From the NCBI GenBank assembly GCA_028680705.1, contig JAQUJY010000024.1:1-36107 (forward strand): 36,107 nucleotides of DNA, written 5' to 3'. The notes under the pieces are model-generated. The model was not told the origin of the DNA. It saw only the letters and a program-made list of their open reading frames with translations, and ran no database searches. Origin of the DNA: Bacteroidales bacterium (lineage in GTDB: Bacteria; Bacteroidota; Bacteroidia; Bacteroidales; Tenuifilaceae). Within the stretch, counting starts at the first letter, position 1. Each line of letters begins with the position of its first letter. Shown one piece after another: positions 17,671 through 26,538 of this stretch. A program made the translations under genes and the position numbers.

Positions 17671-18129
17671 ATGACTGGAGTTATAGTTTTAATTCTCATT
17701 GGGCTGTTCCTTTTTGTTGTTGAGTTTTTACTCATTCCTGGAATCACAGTGGCTGGCATTGGAGGCGTAGCTTGCTTAATTGGTGGAATATTTTGGGCAT
17801 ACAGCGGTTATGGAAATGCTGCTGGAAATATTACCCTAATCTCAACCCTTATTGCTACCATAATTACCATCGCACTTGCGCTGCGATCAAAAACATGGAG
17901 TAGGTTCATGCTTAAAACGAATGTTGAAGGAACTGTTGCCAGTGACCACTTGACCCAGATTAAGCCTGGTGATGAGGGTACAACGGTTAGCCGACTAACA
18001 CCAATGGGTAAGGTACGGATTAATGATGTTGTGTTTGAGGCTAGATCGACAGGCAATTATGTTGATCAAAAGACTCCAATTGTTGTAATTCGTTTCGAAG
18101 GTTCTGTAGTTATTGTTAAACCCAAATAA
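17671..18129 (+). CDS. Short NfeD-family membrane protein
   Basis: This 152-residue protein has membrane helices at about 3-21, 25-45 and 51-70, followed by a cytosolic OB-fold domain (residues 85-152) with GDEGTTVSRLTPMGKVRINDVVFEARS, the conserved NfeD C-terminal signature. It lacks the N-terminal ClpP-like protease domain of long NfeD proteins. Short NfeD proteins are typically encoded next to flotillin or stomatin partners. Here floA starts 9 bp downstream, which fits a two-part membrane-organising complex. Confidence 0.92.
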   Translation: MTGVIVLILIGLFLFVVEFLLIPGITVAGIGGVACLIGGIFWAYSGYGNAAGNITLISTLIATIITIALALRSKTWSRFMLKTNVEGTVASDHLTQIKPGDEGTTVSRLTPMGKVRINDVVFEARSTGNYVDQKTPIVVIRFEGSVVIVKPK

Positions 18130-18138
18130 AACAATCTT

Positions 18139-19125
18139 ATGAATGATGTTGCTATCTATTTAATAATTTTTGCCGCCAGTATCATTGGGCTATGGATTAT
18201 CTTATACTTTATACCCATTGGCCTATGGTTCTCTGCTTTGGTTAGTGGAGTTAGGGTATCGCTGCTTCAGCTAGTTCTTATGCGTTGGCGTAAAGTTCCG
18301 CCGGGTGTAATCGTTCAGGCTTTAATTGTGGGAACAAAAGCTGGTCTTGAACTTTACCGCAATGATCTCGAAGCGCACTACCTTGCAGGCGGTCGCGTAC
18401 CAAAAGTGGTGTCTGCTCTGGTATCTGCCCAAAAGGCTAATATTCCACTCAACTTTAAAATGGCTACAGCCATTGATTTGGCTGGTCGTGATGTACTTGA
18501 AGCCGTTCAAATGTCGGTAAATCCAAATGTTATCAATACACCTCCAGTAACTGCTGTTGCCAAGGATGGTATTCAACTTATTGCTTTAGCCAGGGTTACC
18601 GTACGCGCAAACATTAAGCAGTTGGTAGGAGGTGCAGGTGAGGAAACTGTGCTTGCACGAGTAGGTGAGGGTATTGTATCATCAATTGGTTCAGCCGATT
18701 CGCATAAGAAAGTGCTTGAGAATCCCGATTTTATTTCTCGTGTAGTGCTTGAGAAAGGCCTTGATGCAGGTACAGCATTCGAGATTTTATCCATTGATAT
18801 TGCCGATATTGATATAGGCAAGAACATTGGTGCTGAATTGCAGATGGATCAGGCCAATGCCGATAAGAATATTGCTCAGGCCAGAGCTGAGGAACGTCGT
18901 GCAATGGCAGTTGCACAAGAGCAGGAAATGAAAGCCAAGGCACAGGAGGCAAGAGCTAAGGTAATTCTGGCTGAAGCCGAAATACCAATGGCAATTGCTG
19001 AAGCTTTTCGTTCGGGTAATCTAGGTATTATGGACTACTATAAGTTTAAGAATATTGAGGCCGATACCAATATGCGTGAAAACATAGCTAAGGATTCCAC
19101 TGGGCCTAATAAGGGCAAAAAGTAA
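18139..19125 (+). CDS. floA: Flotillin-like protein FloA
   Basis: This 328-residue protein has an N-terminal membrane-embedded segment (about 5-50), then an SPFH-like core with [35 protein letters not shown] and [27 protein letters not shown]. The C-terminal helical region is rich in Glu/Ala ([23 protein letters not shown], about 247-269). The length matches FloA/YqfA of Bacillus (about 330). FloA scaffolds ordered membrane microdomains and affects membrane fluidity and the assembly of membrane complexes. It is the last gene of the operon, with a hairpin just downstream. Confidence 0.95.
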   Translation: MNDVAIYLIIFAASIIGLWIILYFIPIGLWFSALVSGVRVSLLQLVLMRWRKVPPGVIVQALIVGTKAGLELYRNDLEAHYLAGGRVPKVVSALVSAQKANIPLNFKMATAIDLAGRDVLEAVQMSVNPNVINTPPVTAVAKDGIQLIALARVTVRANIKQLVGGAGEETVLARVGEGIVSSIGSADSHKKVLENPDFISRVVLEKGLDAGTAFEILSIDIADIDIGKNIGAELQMDQANADKNIAQARAEERRAMAVAQEQEMKAKAQEARAKVILAEAEIPMAIAEAFRSGNLGIMDYYKFKNIEADTNMRENIAKDSTGPNKGKK

Positions 19126-19140
19126 TTCTTTTTAAATTTT

Positions 19141-19169
19141 GTATGCTTTGCCCTAACGACAAAGCATAC
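19141..19169 (+). terminator. Hairpin after floA, likely terminator
   Basis: GTATGCTTTG (19141-19150) pairs perfectly with CAAAGCATAC (19160-19169) around a 9-base loop, 15 bases after the floA stop. The following run is AACTTTTAATTTT, so the T tract is weak. Confidence 0.6.
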
Positions 19170-19374
19170 AACTTTTAATTTTATTATCTGCTCACAAAAC
19201 TAAATTTTCACGGGAAATAAAAGCACAATAGCAACTCATTGTTCTAAGCCTAGTTCTAGCCTGAGGGTATGAAATTAAGGAGTTTCCTGTAAAATAAAAT
19301 ATAAAATAGCAAGCACTATTATAGGCCTTTTAAGATGTTTTTAATAAAAATCCTATTTAGTAGGTCAAATATGA

Positions 19375-19404
19375 TTGTAAATCTAATTTAAGAGCATATC
19401 TTTA
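19375..19404 (+). promoter_or_regulatory. Candidate promoter of the cold-shock gene
   Basis: TTG (19375-19377) and TATCTTTA (19397-19404) are 19 bases apart, close to the Bacteroidota -33/-7 pattern. The -7 box ends 22 bases before the start codon. Confidence 0.5.
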
Positions 19405-19426
19405 CATAACATTTAAATAATCAACT

Positions 19427-19618
19427 ATGAACAAAGGAACAGTTAAATTTTATGATGAAATCAAAGGTTTTGGTTTCATTAAGGACAACGAATCAACAAA
19501 AGAGTATTTTGTACATTCATCTGGTATAATTGATAATATTAGGGATAATGACGAGGTTACTTTTGATTTGGAGGAAGGAAGGAAAGGACTCAATGCAGTT
19601 AATGTAAAACTTGCATAG
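19427..19618 (+). CDS. Cold-shock domain protein (CspA-like)
   Basis: This 63-residue single cold-shock domain has RNP1 as KGFGFI and RNP2 as EYFVHSSG. These aromatic motifs bind single-stranded RNA and DNA. The family acts as RNA chaperones, often induced by cold or growth changes. It is a single-gene unit with a candidate promoter upstream and a strong terminator 24 bases downstream. Confidence 0.94.
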   Translation: MNKGTVKFYDEIKGFGFIKDNESTKEYFVHSSGIIDNIRDNDEVTFDLEEGRKGLNAVNVKLA

Positions 19619-19641
19619 CCGAAAATATTAATCGCTTCTTC

Positions 19642-19672
19642 AAAAAGTCCTGTTATTTAACAGGACTTTTTT
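19642..19672 (+). terminator. Intrinsic terminator of the cold-shock gene
   Basis: AAAAGTCCTGTT and AACAGGACTTTTTT form a long perfect stem around ATTT, ending in a T tract. It lies between the cold-shock gene and glsA. Confidence 0.88.
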
Positions 19673-19685
19673 ATATGTCTTTTTC

Positions 19686-19693
19686 TATATTTG
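19686..19693 (+). promoter_or_regulatory. Candidate -7 promoter box of glsA
   Basis: TATATTTG is an exact TAnnTTTG match, 17 bases before the glsA start and directly after the cold-shock terminator. The -33 position falls on the T-rich end of that terminator and is not convincing. Confidence 0.5.
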
Positions 19694-19710
19694 TATAAAT
19701 ATTCCCTCAT

Positions 19711-20625
19711 ATGGAGATGCATGATATATTAAAGACTATTTACCAAGAGGTAAAGCCTTTGGCTTCAAAGGGGGAAGTAGCTGATTACATACCTCAGCTT
19801 AGTTTTATTTCGCCTGATAAACTGGCAATTAGCGTTCATAATGTTGATGGCAGTTGCTATGAAGTAGGGGATAGCGATACCCCATTTTCAATACAAAGTA
19901 TCTCAAAAGTTTTTGGTTATACTTTGGCTTTTAAAGTTTTGGGTCCTGATATTTGGAAAAGATTGGACAAAGAGCCCTCAGGGAATTCTTTCAATTCTTT
20001 AGTACAGCTGGAGTATGAGCGGGGGATTCCTCGCAATCCATTCATAAATGCCGGAGCAATAGTAATTGCAGATATTATCCTTTCCCACTACCCAAATCCT
20101 CAGCAAACTCTACTCGATTTTGTAAGGGGCATAACAAACGAACCTTCAATTAGATATAACCATGATGTGGCAACATCTGAGAAGTTGACAGGATATCGAA
20201 ATACAGCTCTGGCATACTTAATGAAAAGTTTCAAAAACATCCATAATTCAGTGGAGGATGTTCTCGATTTCTATTTTCTACAGTGCTCGTTGGAAATGAG
20301 TAGTAAAAATCTCTCCAAATCCTTTCTTTATCTAGCCAATCATGGGATTGTACCAAGTACAAACGAACAAATTCTAACCGTAAGTCAATCTAAAAGAATT
20401 AGCGCCCTTATGCTAACCTGTGGGCTTTACAACGAGTCTGGCGACTTTGCCTATAGAGTTGGTATGCCAGCGAAAAGTGGAGTAGGAGGTGGAGTTGTTG
20501 CCATAATTCCCAAGAAATTGAGCATCTGCGTTTGGTCGCCTCCCCTCAATCGTTTTGGTAATTCCCTTGCAGGGATTGAGGCACTAGAGAAATTTACAAC
20601 ATACACTGGTGATTCAATTTTTTAG
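19711..20625 (+). CDS. glsA: Glutaminase A
   Basis: This 304-residue protein is close to the usual length of about 305-310. It has the serine-dependent beta-lactamase-like fold of GlsA, with catalytic S63-x-x-K66 in FSIQSISKVF, the NPFINAGAI block (109-117), and the C-terminal SGVGGGVVAIIP and PPLNRFGNSLAG motifs that line the active site. It hydrolyses glutamine to glutamate and ammonia. In other bacteria GlsA supports acid resistance through ammonia release. It is a single gene with its own -7 box. A second ATG at 19717 is an alternative start. Confidence 0.96.
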   Translation: MEMHDILKTIYQEVKPLASKGEVADYIPQLSFISPDKLAISVHNVDGSCYEVGDSDTPFSIQSISKVFGYTLAFKVLGPDIWKRLDKEPSGNSFNSLVQLEYERGIPRNPFINAGAIVIADIILSHYPNPQQTLLDFVRGITNEPSIRYNHDVATSEKLTGYRNTALAYLMKSFKNIHNSVEDVLDFYFLQCSLEMSSKNLSKSFLYLANHGIVPSTNEQILTVSQSKRISALMLTCGLYNESGDFAYRVGMPAKSGVGGGVVAIIPKKLSICVWSPPLNRFGNSLAGIEALEKFTTYTGDSIF

Positions 20626-20699
20626 TCTTTTTAGATATTAGTGCTAACAGTCAACCTTATTGTTTGTTAAAACAACGCTCACACAATCAGTGTTGTAAA

Positions 20700-20721
20700 A
20701 GGATTAATTAGAAATAATCCT
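20700..20721 (+). terminator. Weak hairpin after glsA
   Basis: AGGATTA (20700-20706) pairs with TAATCCT (20715-20721) around an 8-base loop, about 75 bases after the stop. It has no T tract, so termination here is uncertain. Confidence 0.3.
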
Positions 20722-20809
20722 CTAATAGTCAACCCCAAAAATTTCTTAAATCGTTTTAGTTTACCCCCTTTCATTGTGTTCCTTCGTATGAAATAAATCG
20801 AATTTCATT

Positions 20810-21991
20810 ATGAAGGAAGTTGTAATAGTATCAGCAGTGCGTACAGCCATAGGAGCCTTTGGTGGTAGTTTATCCAACTTATCGGCTGTTGACCTTGGCG
20901 TAATTGCTGCACGCGAAGCAATAAAAAGAGCAGGAATTTCTCCTAGTGAAATTAGCGAAACAATTATTGGAAATATCTTATCGGCTGGCTTAGGGCAAAA
21001 TATTTCTCGTCAGATAGCGGTAAAATCTGGAGTGCCTGAAACAAGTCCTGCTATGGGTATTAACCATTTATGTGGTTCGGGGCTGCGTTCTGTTTCAATG
21101 GCCGCTCAGTTTATTATGCTTGGCGATGCAGATGTTATTCTTGCTGGTGGCACTGAGAGCATGACAAATGCACCATATCTTTTACCCAAAGGTCGTTATG
21201 GCTATAGAATGGGGCATGGTGAGGTAATAGATTCACTGATTACTGATGGCTTAACCGATGCATTTAATAATTACCACATGGGTATTACTGCTGAGAATAT
21301 AGCAGAGCAATGGGAAATATCGCGTGAGGAGCAGGATGAGTTCTCAGTAAAAAGTCAGAATAAAACTGAAGCAGCACAGAGGGAGGGACGATTTAAGGAT
21401 GAAATTGTTCCTGTTGAAATACCCCAGCGGAAGGGTGATTCAATACAATTTGATAGTGACGAATTCCCCAAGCATGGGCAAACTATTGAGAAACTTGCAA
21501 AATTACGTCCAGCTTTTAAAAAAGATGGTACTGTTACTGCGGGTAATGCTTCGGGAATAAACGATGGAGCCTCAATGCTTGTTGTAATGTCTGCAGAAAA
21601 GGCAAAAGCTCTTGGGCTAAAACCACTTGTGAGAATTGTTTCCTACGGAAACGCCGCACTCGACCCTAAAATTATGGGCTATGGCCCAGTGCCTGCTACC
21701 CGTGCTGCCTTGCTAAAGGTAAAGATGAAAATTAATGATATCGATTTGGTGGAGGCAAACGAGGCCTTTGCCTCGCAATCAATAGCAGTTGCTCGCGACC
21801 TTAAATTAAACCCCGAAATTGTAAATGTAAATGGCGGAGCCATTGCGCTTGGCCATCCGGTTGGTGCATCGGGTGCGAGAATTCTAACTTCATTAATCTA
21901 TGAAATGAAACGTAGAAATGCAGCAACGGGCCTTGCAACACTTTGTATTGGGGGTGGACAAGGTACCGCCTTGATTGTTGAGAATATGTAG
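20810..21991 (+). CDS. atoB: Acetyl-CoA C-acetyltransferase (thiolase)
   Basis: At 393 residues it has the standard thiolase length. The nucleophile is C88 in [12 protein letters not shown]349 lies in [16 protein letters not shown], and the acid/base is C379 in [10 protein letters not shown]. The enzyme interconverts two acetyl-CoA with acetoacetyl-CoA and free CoA. It heads an operon with an SDR (42 bp gap), a sodium symporter, a CoA-transferase and a truncated KAS III. It can act in breakdown of C4 acids to acetyl-CoA, or supply acetoacetyl-CoA for HMG-CoA or 3-hydroxybutyryl-CoA synthesis. The sequence does not fix the direction. Confidence 0.95.
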   Translation: MKEVVIVSAVRTAIGAFGGSLSNLSAVDLGVIAAREAIKRAGISPSEISETIIGNILSAGLGQNISRQIAVKSGVPETSPAMGINHLCGSGLRSVSMAAQFIMLGDADVILAGGTESMTNAPYLLPKGRYGYRMGHGEVIDSLITDGLTDAFNNYHMGITAENIAEQWEISREEQDEFSVKSQNKTEAAQREGRFKDEIVPVEIPQRKGDSIQFDSDEFPKHGQTIEKLAKLRPAFKKDGTVTAGNASGINDGASMLVVMSAEKAKALGLKPLVRIVSYGNAALDPKIMGYGPVPATRAALLKVKMKINDIDLVEANEAFASQSIAVARDLKLNPEIVNVNGGAIALGHPVGASGARILTSLIYEMKRRNAATGLATLCIGGGQGTALIVENM

Positions 21992-22033
21992 TACAAAAGG
22001 GATTAATATAATAAACAAAAATAAATCAATAAA

Positions 22034-22777
22034 ATGAAACGTTTAAACAATAGAGTAGCCATAATTACTGGTGGTGCCGATGGTTTAGGTAAGGCAACTG
22101 CCAATCTTTTTGCAAGCGAAGGTGCAACCGTTATTATTTGGGATATGAACGAAGAAAAAGGAGCCCAAACAGTAAATGCTATCCATACCAGTGGAGGTAA
22201 AGCATTCTTCTTTAAAGTAAATACTGCAAACTATCTCGAGGTTCAGGAGGCAACTCAAAATACAATTGAGAAGTATGGGAAAATTGACATTCTGATAAAT
22301 AATGCTGGAATTACTCGTGATGCATCGCTAAAAAAGATGACCCCCGAACATTGGCAACAGGTAATTGATGTAAATCTAACCGGCGTTTTTAATTGTGCTA
22401 AGTGTGTTAGCGATAATATGGTTGAAAATGGTTATGGCAGAATTATCAATGCTTCATCGGTAGTTGCTCTTTACGGGAATTTTGGCCAAACAAATTATGT
22501 AGCAACTAAAGCAGGCGTAATCGGAATGACCAAAACTATGGCTCGTGAGTTGGGTCGCAAGGGAGTGACTGTTAATGCTGTTGCACCCGGGTTTATTGCA
22601 ACGGATATGGTAAAGAAAATGCCTGAGGAGGTGCTTAAGAGTATGGAGGCTAAGGTACCTATTGGTCGTTTGGGTTTACCCGAAGAGATTGCCTTGGCAT
22701 ATCTTTTTCTGGCTAGCGATGACGCTGCTTATATCAATGGAACAACGCTTAGCGTTGATGGCGGAATAACTATCTAA
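22034..22777 (+). CDS. SDR, likely 3-hydroxyacyl-CoA/acetoacetyl-CoA or 3-hydroxybutyrate dehydrogenase
   Basis: This 247-residue classical SDR has the TGGADGLG cofactor loop (12-19), NNAG (89-92), Ser near 141-142, and the catalytic Y155-VATK159. VIIWDMNE ends in Asp37 at the tip of the second strand, a position that usually selects NAD over NADP. That favours a catabolic 3-hydroxyacyl dehydrogenase over a biosynthetic FabG. Its place directly after thiolase and before a symporter and CoA-transferase suggests a four-carbon substrate such as 3-hydroxybutyrate or 3-hydroxybutyryl-CoA. FabG-like activity is the alternative. Confidence 0.85.
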   Translation: MKRLNNRVAIITGGADGLGKATANLFASEGATVIIWDMNEEKGAQTVNAIHTSGGKAFFFKVNTANYLEVQEATQNTIEKYGKIDILINNAGITRDASLKKMTPEHWQQVIDVNLTGVFNCAKCVSDNMVENGYGRIINASSVVALYGNFGQTNYVATKAGVIGMTKTMARELGRKGVTVNAVAPGFIATDMVKKMPEEVLKSMEAKVPIGRLGLPEEIALAYLFLASDDAAYINGTTLSVDGGITI

Positions 22778-22844
22778 ATTTTATGCTGCTTGAGTTTGAT
22801 TCGCTTTTAAGAAAACGTTTTTGTACAAATAAAAAGTAATAATT

Positions 22845-24404
22845 ATGGCATCAACAGAACAAGTGCTGGGCACATGGATACTAATTGCACTGTATGCATC
22901 TGCAGTATTGTATTTTGTTATTAAGGGGGCAATGGGCACCAAAAGTATGAAAGATTATGCTGTGGGCAGCATTAATTTTTCTCCAGTGTTTGTAGGCATG
23001 TCGCTTGCAGCAGCAATGACAAGTGCCGCCACATTCATTATCAATCCAGGTTTAATAGCTGTTTATGGAATAAGCGGTGTACTATCATTTGGACTCTTTT
23101 TCCCAATTGCTACAATGCTCTCGTTAGTTGTGCTAACAAAAAGTTTTCGAAAATTTGGTCAGTCCGTAAGCGCTGTTTCCTTGGCTAGTTGGATAGGGAA
23201 AAGGTATAATAGCGATAGATACTCATTGTTTATAGCCTTTCTATCGGTACTGCTGCTAACATTTATTGTACTCATCCTTGTTGCATTAACCAAGGTATTT
23301 GCCAGTGCACTAAATACGAACGAGGTATTTACATTGGCCGCAATTATAATTTTTGTTTTTGGCTATATGATGTTTGGTGGTGCAAATGCAATGGTTTATA
23401 CCAATGCTATTCAGGCCGGAATAATGGTAGTAGTTGCTGTTATACTCTTGTTGTCGGGTTATAATCTTTTTGAGAATGGGATTAGTGGTTTTTTAGAAAC
23501 GCTAAAGTCAATCGATCCGGTTTTAGTAAAAGCCACAAACGAGGGAAGTCCACTTTTTCGAGATTTTTGGGAAATTATTCTTGCACAGGTAATCATTGGG
23601 GCAGCTGTTGTTTGCCAGCCTCATATTATTACCAAATCGCTTTTGCTTAAAAAAGAAAGTGATGTTAATAAGTTTCTTGTTACTGCAATCATTGTTGAAG
23701 CACTTTTCTTTTCAGTTGTAATTGCCGGATTATATGCTCGAATTGAGTTCCCTGATTTAATGGTTAATGGAGTGCCTCTTGGCACCGATAGCATTATTCC
23801 CACCTATGTTATTCGTATTTTTTCCAATGGTTGGGTAGCAATTCTGGTCGGTTTATTCGTAATTCTTGGACTTATTAGTGCCGGAATGTCAACGCTTGAG
23901 GGTTTAATCCAATCATTAAGCACAAGCATAACCAATGATATTATTAACCCGCTTTTTGGAAAGAGGATAGCTGGTGATAGAAGTTATATAAGGATTAATC
24001 GGATAGTCATTGTTCTGCTTGCAGTTGTAGCATTCTTTCTGTCGAGGCATCAGCTGATTTCTCCAAAGCTTAGCGTAGCTATCTTTGCGCAGAATGGGGT
24101 TTACGCTTACTTCTCAATAATATTCATTCCAATTCTCTTAGGAATATTTGGGAAAAGTGTTGGCTTAATGGCACCTCTTTGGGCTTCAATAACTGCATTT
24201 GTCACACATTTTGGAGTATACTATGGCTTGCCATACATCGTAAACAATAACATTACTAGTCTAGGTTATTTTGATAAGTACTTTGTAGGTACTGTTCATA
24301 ATCCAGCAATTGCTGCGGCTACAGCTATCATATTATCGGCAATAGTAGGGCTAACAATTTATCAGGTTAATCGATTTAAACTGTTGACTATTAAATCTAA
24401 TTAA
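22845..24404 (+). CDS. Sodium:solute symporter (SSS family), likely for an organic acid
   Basis: This 519-residue protein has about 13 hydrophobic helices. Family signatures are MSLAAAMTSAATFIINPG (the broken first core helix with the sodium site), GGANAMVYTNAIQAGIM (179-194), and CQPHIITKSLLLK (257-269). In PutP the residue matching N187 is Asp; the change suggests a substrate other than proline. It sits between an SDR and a CoA-transferase. The plausible cargo is a short carboxylic acid (3-hydroxybutyrate, acetoacetate, butyrate or a branched acid) that the next gene converts to a CoA ester. This substrate call is inference from context. Confidence 0.85.
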   Translation: MASTEQVLGTWILIALYASAVLYFVIKGAMGTKSMKDYAVGSINFSPVFVGMSLAAAMTSAATFIINPGLIAVYGISGVLSFGLFFPIATMLSLVVLTKSFRKFGQSVSAVSLASWIGKRYNSDRYSLFIAFLSVLLLTFIVLILVALTKVFASALNTNEVFTLAAIIIFVFGYMMFGGANAMVYTNAIQAGIMVVVAVILLLSGYNLFENGISGFLETLKSIDPVLVKATNEGSPLFRDFWEIILAQVIIGAAVVCQPHIITKSLLLKKESDVNKFLVTAIIVEALFFSVVIAGLYARIEFPDLMVNGVPLGTDSIIPTYVIRIFSNGWVAILVGLFVILGLISAGMSTLEGLIQSLSTSITNDIINPLFGKRIAGDRSYIRINRIVIVLLAVVAFFLSRHQLISPKLSVAIFAQNGVYAYFSIIFIPILLGIFGKSVGLMAPLWASITAFVTHFGVYYGLPYIVNNNITSLGYFDKYFVGTVHNPAIAAATAIILSAIVGLTIYQVNRFKLLTIKSN

Positions 24405-24417
24405 AACCTTTTTTACA

Positions 24418-25728
24418 ATGAAAGATTATTTATCAATATATAATTCGAAACTTATCTCAATTGAACAGGCGGTTGAGCTAATTAAGAGTGACACCGATAT
24501 TATTGTTGCACAATGTGCGTCGGAACCTCAAGGATGTATGAGCAAATTTCACCTTGTAAAAGATAAGGTGAAGAACGTGCAGGTATTTTCGGTACTAACG
24601 TTAAAGCCCTACGATTTTTACATGAAATCTGAGATGAAGGGACATTTTGAACTTTGTAGCTGGTTTCATGCACCCGGCTCAAGGCAGGCAATAAAGGAAG
24701 GAGCAGGAACCGTTACCTATGTGCCCAATATGCTTCATCGTTCAGCAACCGATAGACTCAAGGTTAGAACTCCTCATTTGTTTTTCGGAACCTGTACGCC
24801 CCCCGATGAGAAGGGATTTGTCTCCTTATCGCTAGGTGTAACCTACGAAAAGGACATACTTGAAGCAGCAGAAATTGTGGTGCTTGAAGTGAACGATATG
24901 TTGCCTCGCACTTTTGGCGATACGCATGTTCATATTGATGATGTGGATTTTTTTGTGGAATACTCTCAAACTCCACCCACATTGCCTTCGCCCCAACCCG
25001 ATGAGGTGGCCATGATGATTGGTAATAACATTGCCGAATTGGTTGATGACGGATCAACCATTCAGCTCGGTATTGGTGAAATTCCAAATGCTGCAGCACT
25101 TTCTCTTAGGGATAAAAAGGACTTGGGTGTTCACACCGAGATGCTTGTCGATTCAATGGTTGAACTCTACGAAATGGGGGTAATTACCAACAAGAAAAAA
25201 GCATTTCATAAGGATAAGTTTGTTTGCACATTCGCCATGGGATCTGAAAAGATGTACCAATGGCTAAATAATAATCCTGCCGTTGAATTTTTGCGTGGAA
25301 AATACGTAAACGATCCTTGTATTTTGAAGAAGAATTCAAAAATGGTTTCGATCAATACCTGCATTATGGTCGATTTTACGGGCCAGGTTGCAAGCGAGTC
25401 TATTGGTATAAATCAGTATTCAGGTGCTGGGGGTCAAACCGATACAGCTGTTGGGGCCATTGAAGGGTTTGATGGGTTGGGCAAATCTATTATAGCATGC
25501 CGCTCAACGGCACAAAGGGGAAAAACTTCAACCATTGTTCCTGTGCTTCCTGAGGGTACTGCGGTTACGCTGCATCGAAGCCATACCGATTATGTGGTTA
25601 CTGAGCATGGAGCTGTAAGGCTTACAGGTTTAACTGTTAGGGAACGAACAAACGCATTAATATCCATTGCGCATCCCGATTTTAGAGCAGAACTTACTGA
25701 AAAGGCTCAAAAGATGGGTTATATATAG
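24418..25728 (+). CDS. Acetyl-CoA hydrolase/transferase-family CoA-transferase
   Basis: This 436-residue family I CoA-transferase is of the 4-hydroxybutyrate/butyryl-CoA:acetate type. The catalytic Glu is E241 in GVHTEMLVDSM, the glycine loop is GIGEIPNAA (218-226), and the CoA-binding end reads YSGAGGQTD, then ERTNALISIAHPDFRAEL. It moves CoA between acetyl-CoA and another short-chain acid through a glutamyl-CoA intermediate. It starts 13 bp after the symporter, suggesting uptake followed by activation. With thiolase and the SDR it could route 3-hydroxybutyrate or acetoacetate to acetyl-CoA, or activate isovalerate for the liu-like genes downstream. Confidence 0.9.
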   Translation: MKDYLSIYNSKLISIEQAVELIKSDTDIIVAQCASEPQGCMSKFHLVKDKVKNVQVFSVLTLKPYDFYMKSEMKGHFELCSWFHAPGSRQAIKEGAGTVTYVPNMLHRSATDRLKVRTPHLFFGTCTPPDEKGFVSLSLGVTYEKDILEAAEIVVLEVNDMLPRTFGDTHVHIDDVDFFVEYSQTPPTLPSPQPDEVAMMIGNNIAELVDDGSTIQLGIGEIPNAAALSLRDKKDLGVHTEMLVDSMVELYEMGVITNKKKAFHKDKFVCTFAMGSEKMYQWLNNNPAVEFLRGKYVNDPCILKKNSKMVSINTCIMVDFTGQVASESIGINQYSGAGGQTDTAVGAIEGFDGLGKSIIACRSTAQRGKTSTIVPVLPEGTAVTLHRSHTDYVVTEHGAVRLTGLTVRERTNALISIAHPDFRAELTEKAQKMGYI

Positions 25729-25776
25729 AATCCAGAGATTGTAGATTTATCAAAAGAATTAATTTAGAAAAGAGAT

Positions 25777-26538
25777 ATGTTACCAATAAAAATAGTAGGA
25801 ACAGGAGTTTATGTACCTGGCAAACCAATCGATAATATTGAGTTGAAGCAATTGGCAAATATTGAATTTGACCATGAGAAAACGGAAGCAAAACTTGGTA
25901 TATATAAAAGGCATATAGCTCATCTTAGGGGCATTAACGAAACCACTGCCGATTTTGCAACCAAAGCTGCCGAAAATGCCATTGCGGATGCTGGCGTATC
26001 GCCAAGCGATATCGGGCTTTTTATTGTGGCAACCGATACGCCAGAGTTTATTACACCAGCAACGTCAATTTTGGTGCAGGGGCGAATCCAAAAGGGTGAA
26101 ACATGGTCATCTACGTTCGATGTAAGCGCATCGTGTGCTAGTTTTGCCATAGCGTTTGATAATGCTGTTCGCATAATGGCTACCGACGAATCAATTGAGT
26201 ATGCTGTTGTGATTGGTGTTTACAATATGCCAGCTTTTATTCGCCCAGGCGATGCGTTTGGCTATACAATTTTTGCTGATGGCGCAGGAGCATTTGTACT
26301 AAAAAGGGTTAATAACGAACAATCAGGCTATATCACTGGCCAACTGCTTACCGATGGCACTCAATGGGATTACGTTGGTATTTATGCAGGAGGTAGTAGA
26401 AACCCTATTACTTCCAAAGTTATTGAAGAAGAGAAGTGGGGACTATTAAACTTGCAGCGATTGCCTGGCGATAGAAATGTTCGTCTTTGGCCAATGGTAG
26501 TAGATAAACTGGTAAGTAAAGCAAATTGCAGCCGATAA
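25777..26538 (+). pseudogene. KAS III-family (3-oxoacyl-ACP synthase III-like) protein, C-terminus missing
   Basis: This 253-codon frame matches the N-terminal two thirds of a KAS III/thiolase-fold condensing enzyme: IKIVGTGVYVPG, LGIYKRHIA, DIGLFIVATDTPEF, the nucleophile C120 in DVSASCASFA, and FADGAGAFVLK. Homology ends near residue 246 (VDKLVSKAN), then three unrelated residues and a stop. Normal proteins of the family run to about 330-360 residues, and the missing part carries the catalytic His and Asn. A helical-repeat gene fragment begins in another frame at exactly this point, so a deletion probably joined two genes. As it stands the enzyme should be inactive. Its intact form might have made a ketone intermediate, or HMG-CoA, from acetoacetyl-CoA made by the operon's thiolase. 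Confidence 0.8.

Larger units (their letters stand above)
19126..19426. other. Intergenic region before the cold-shock gene
   Basis: These 301 bases hold the floA terminator hairpin and a candidate promoter for the cold-shock gene (19375-19404). The rest is AT-rich with no feature I can support. Confidence 0.6.

Noticed and set aside
25777-26538. Calling the KAS III fragment an HMG-CoA synthase (mvaS)
   Set aside because: The visible motifs are general KAS III-like. The N-terminal wording does not match typical MvaS, and the diagnostic C-terminal third is missing.
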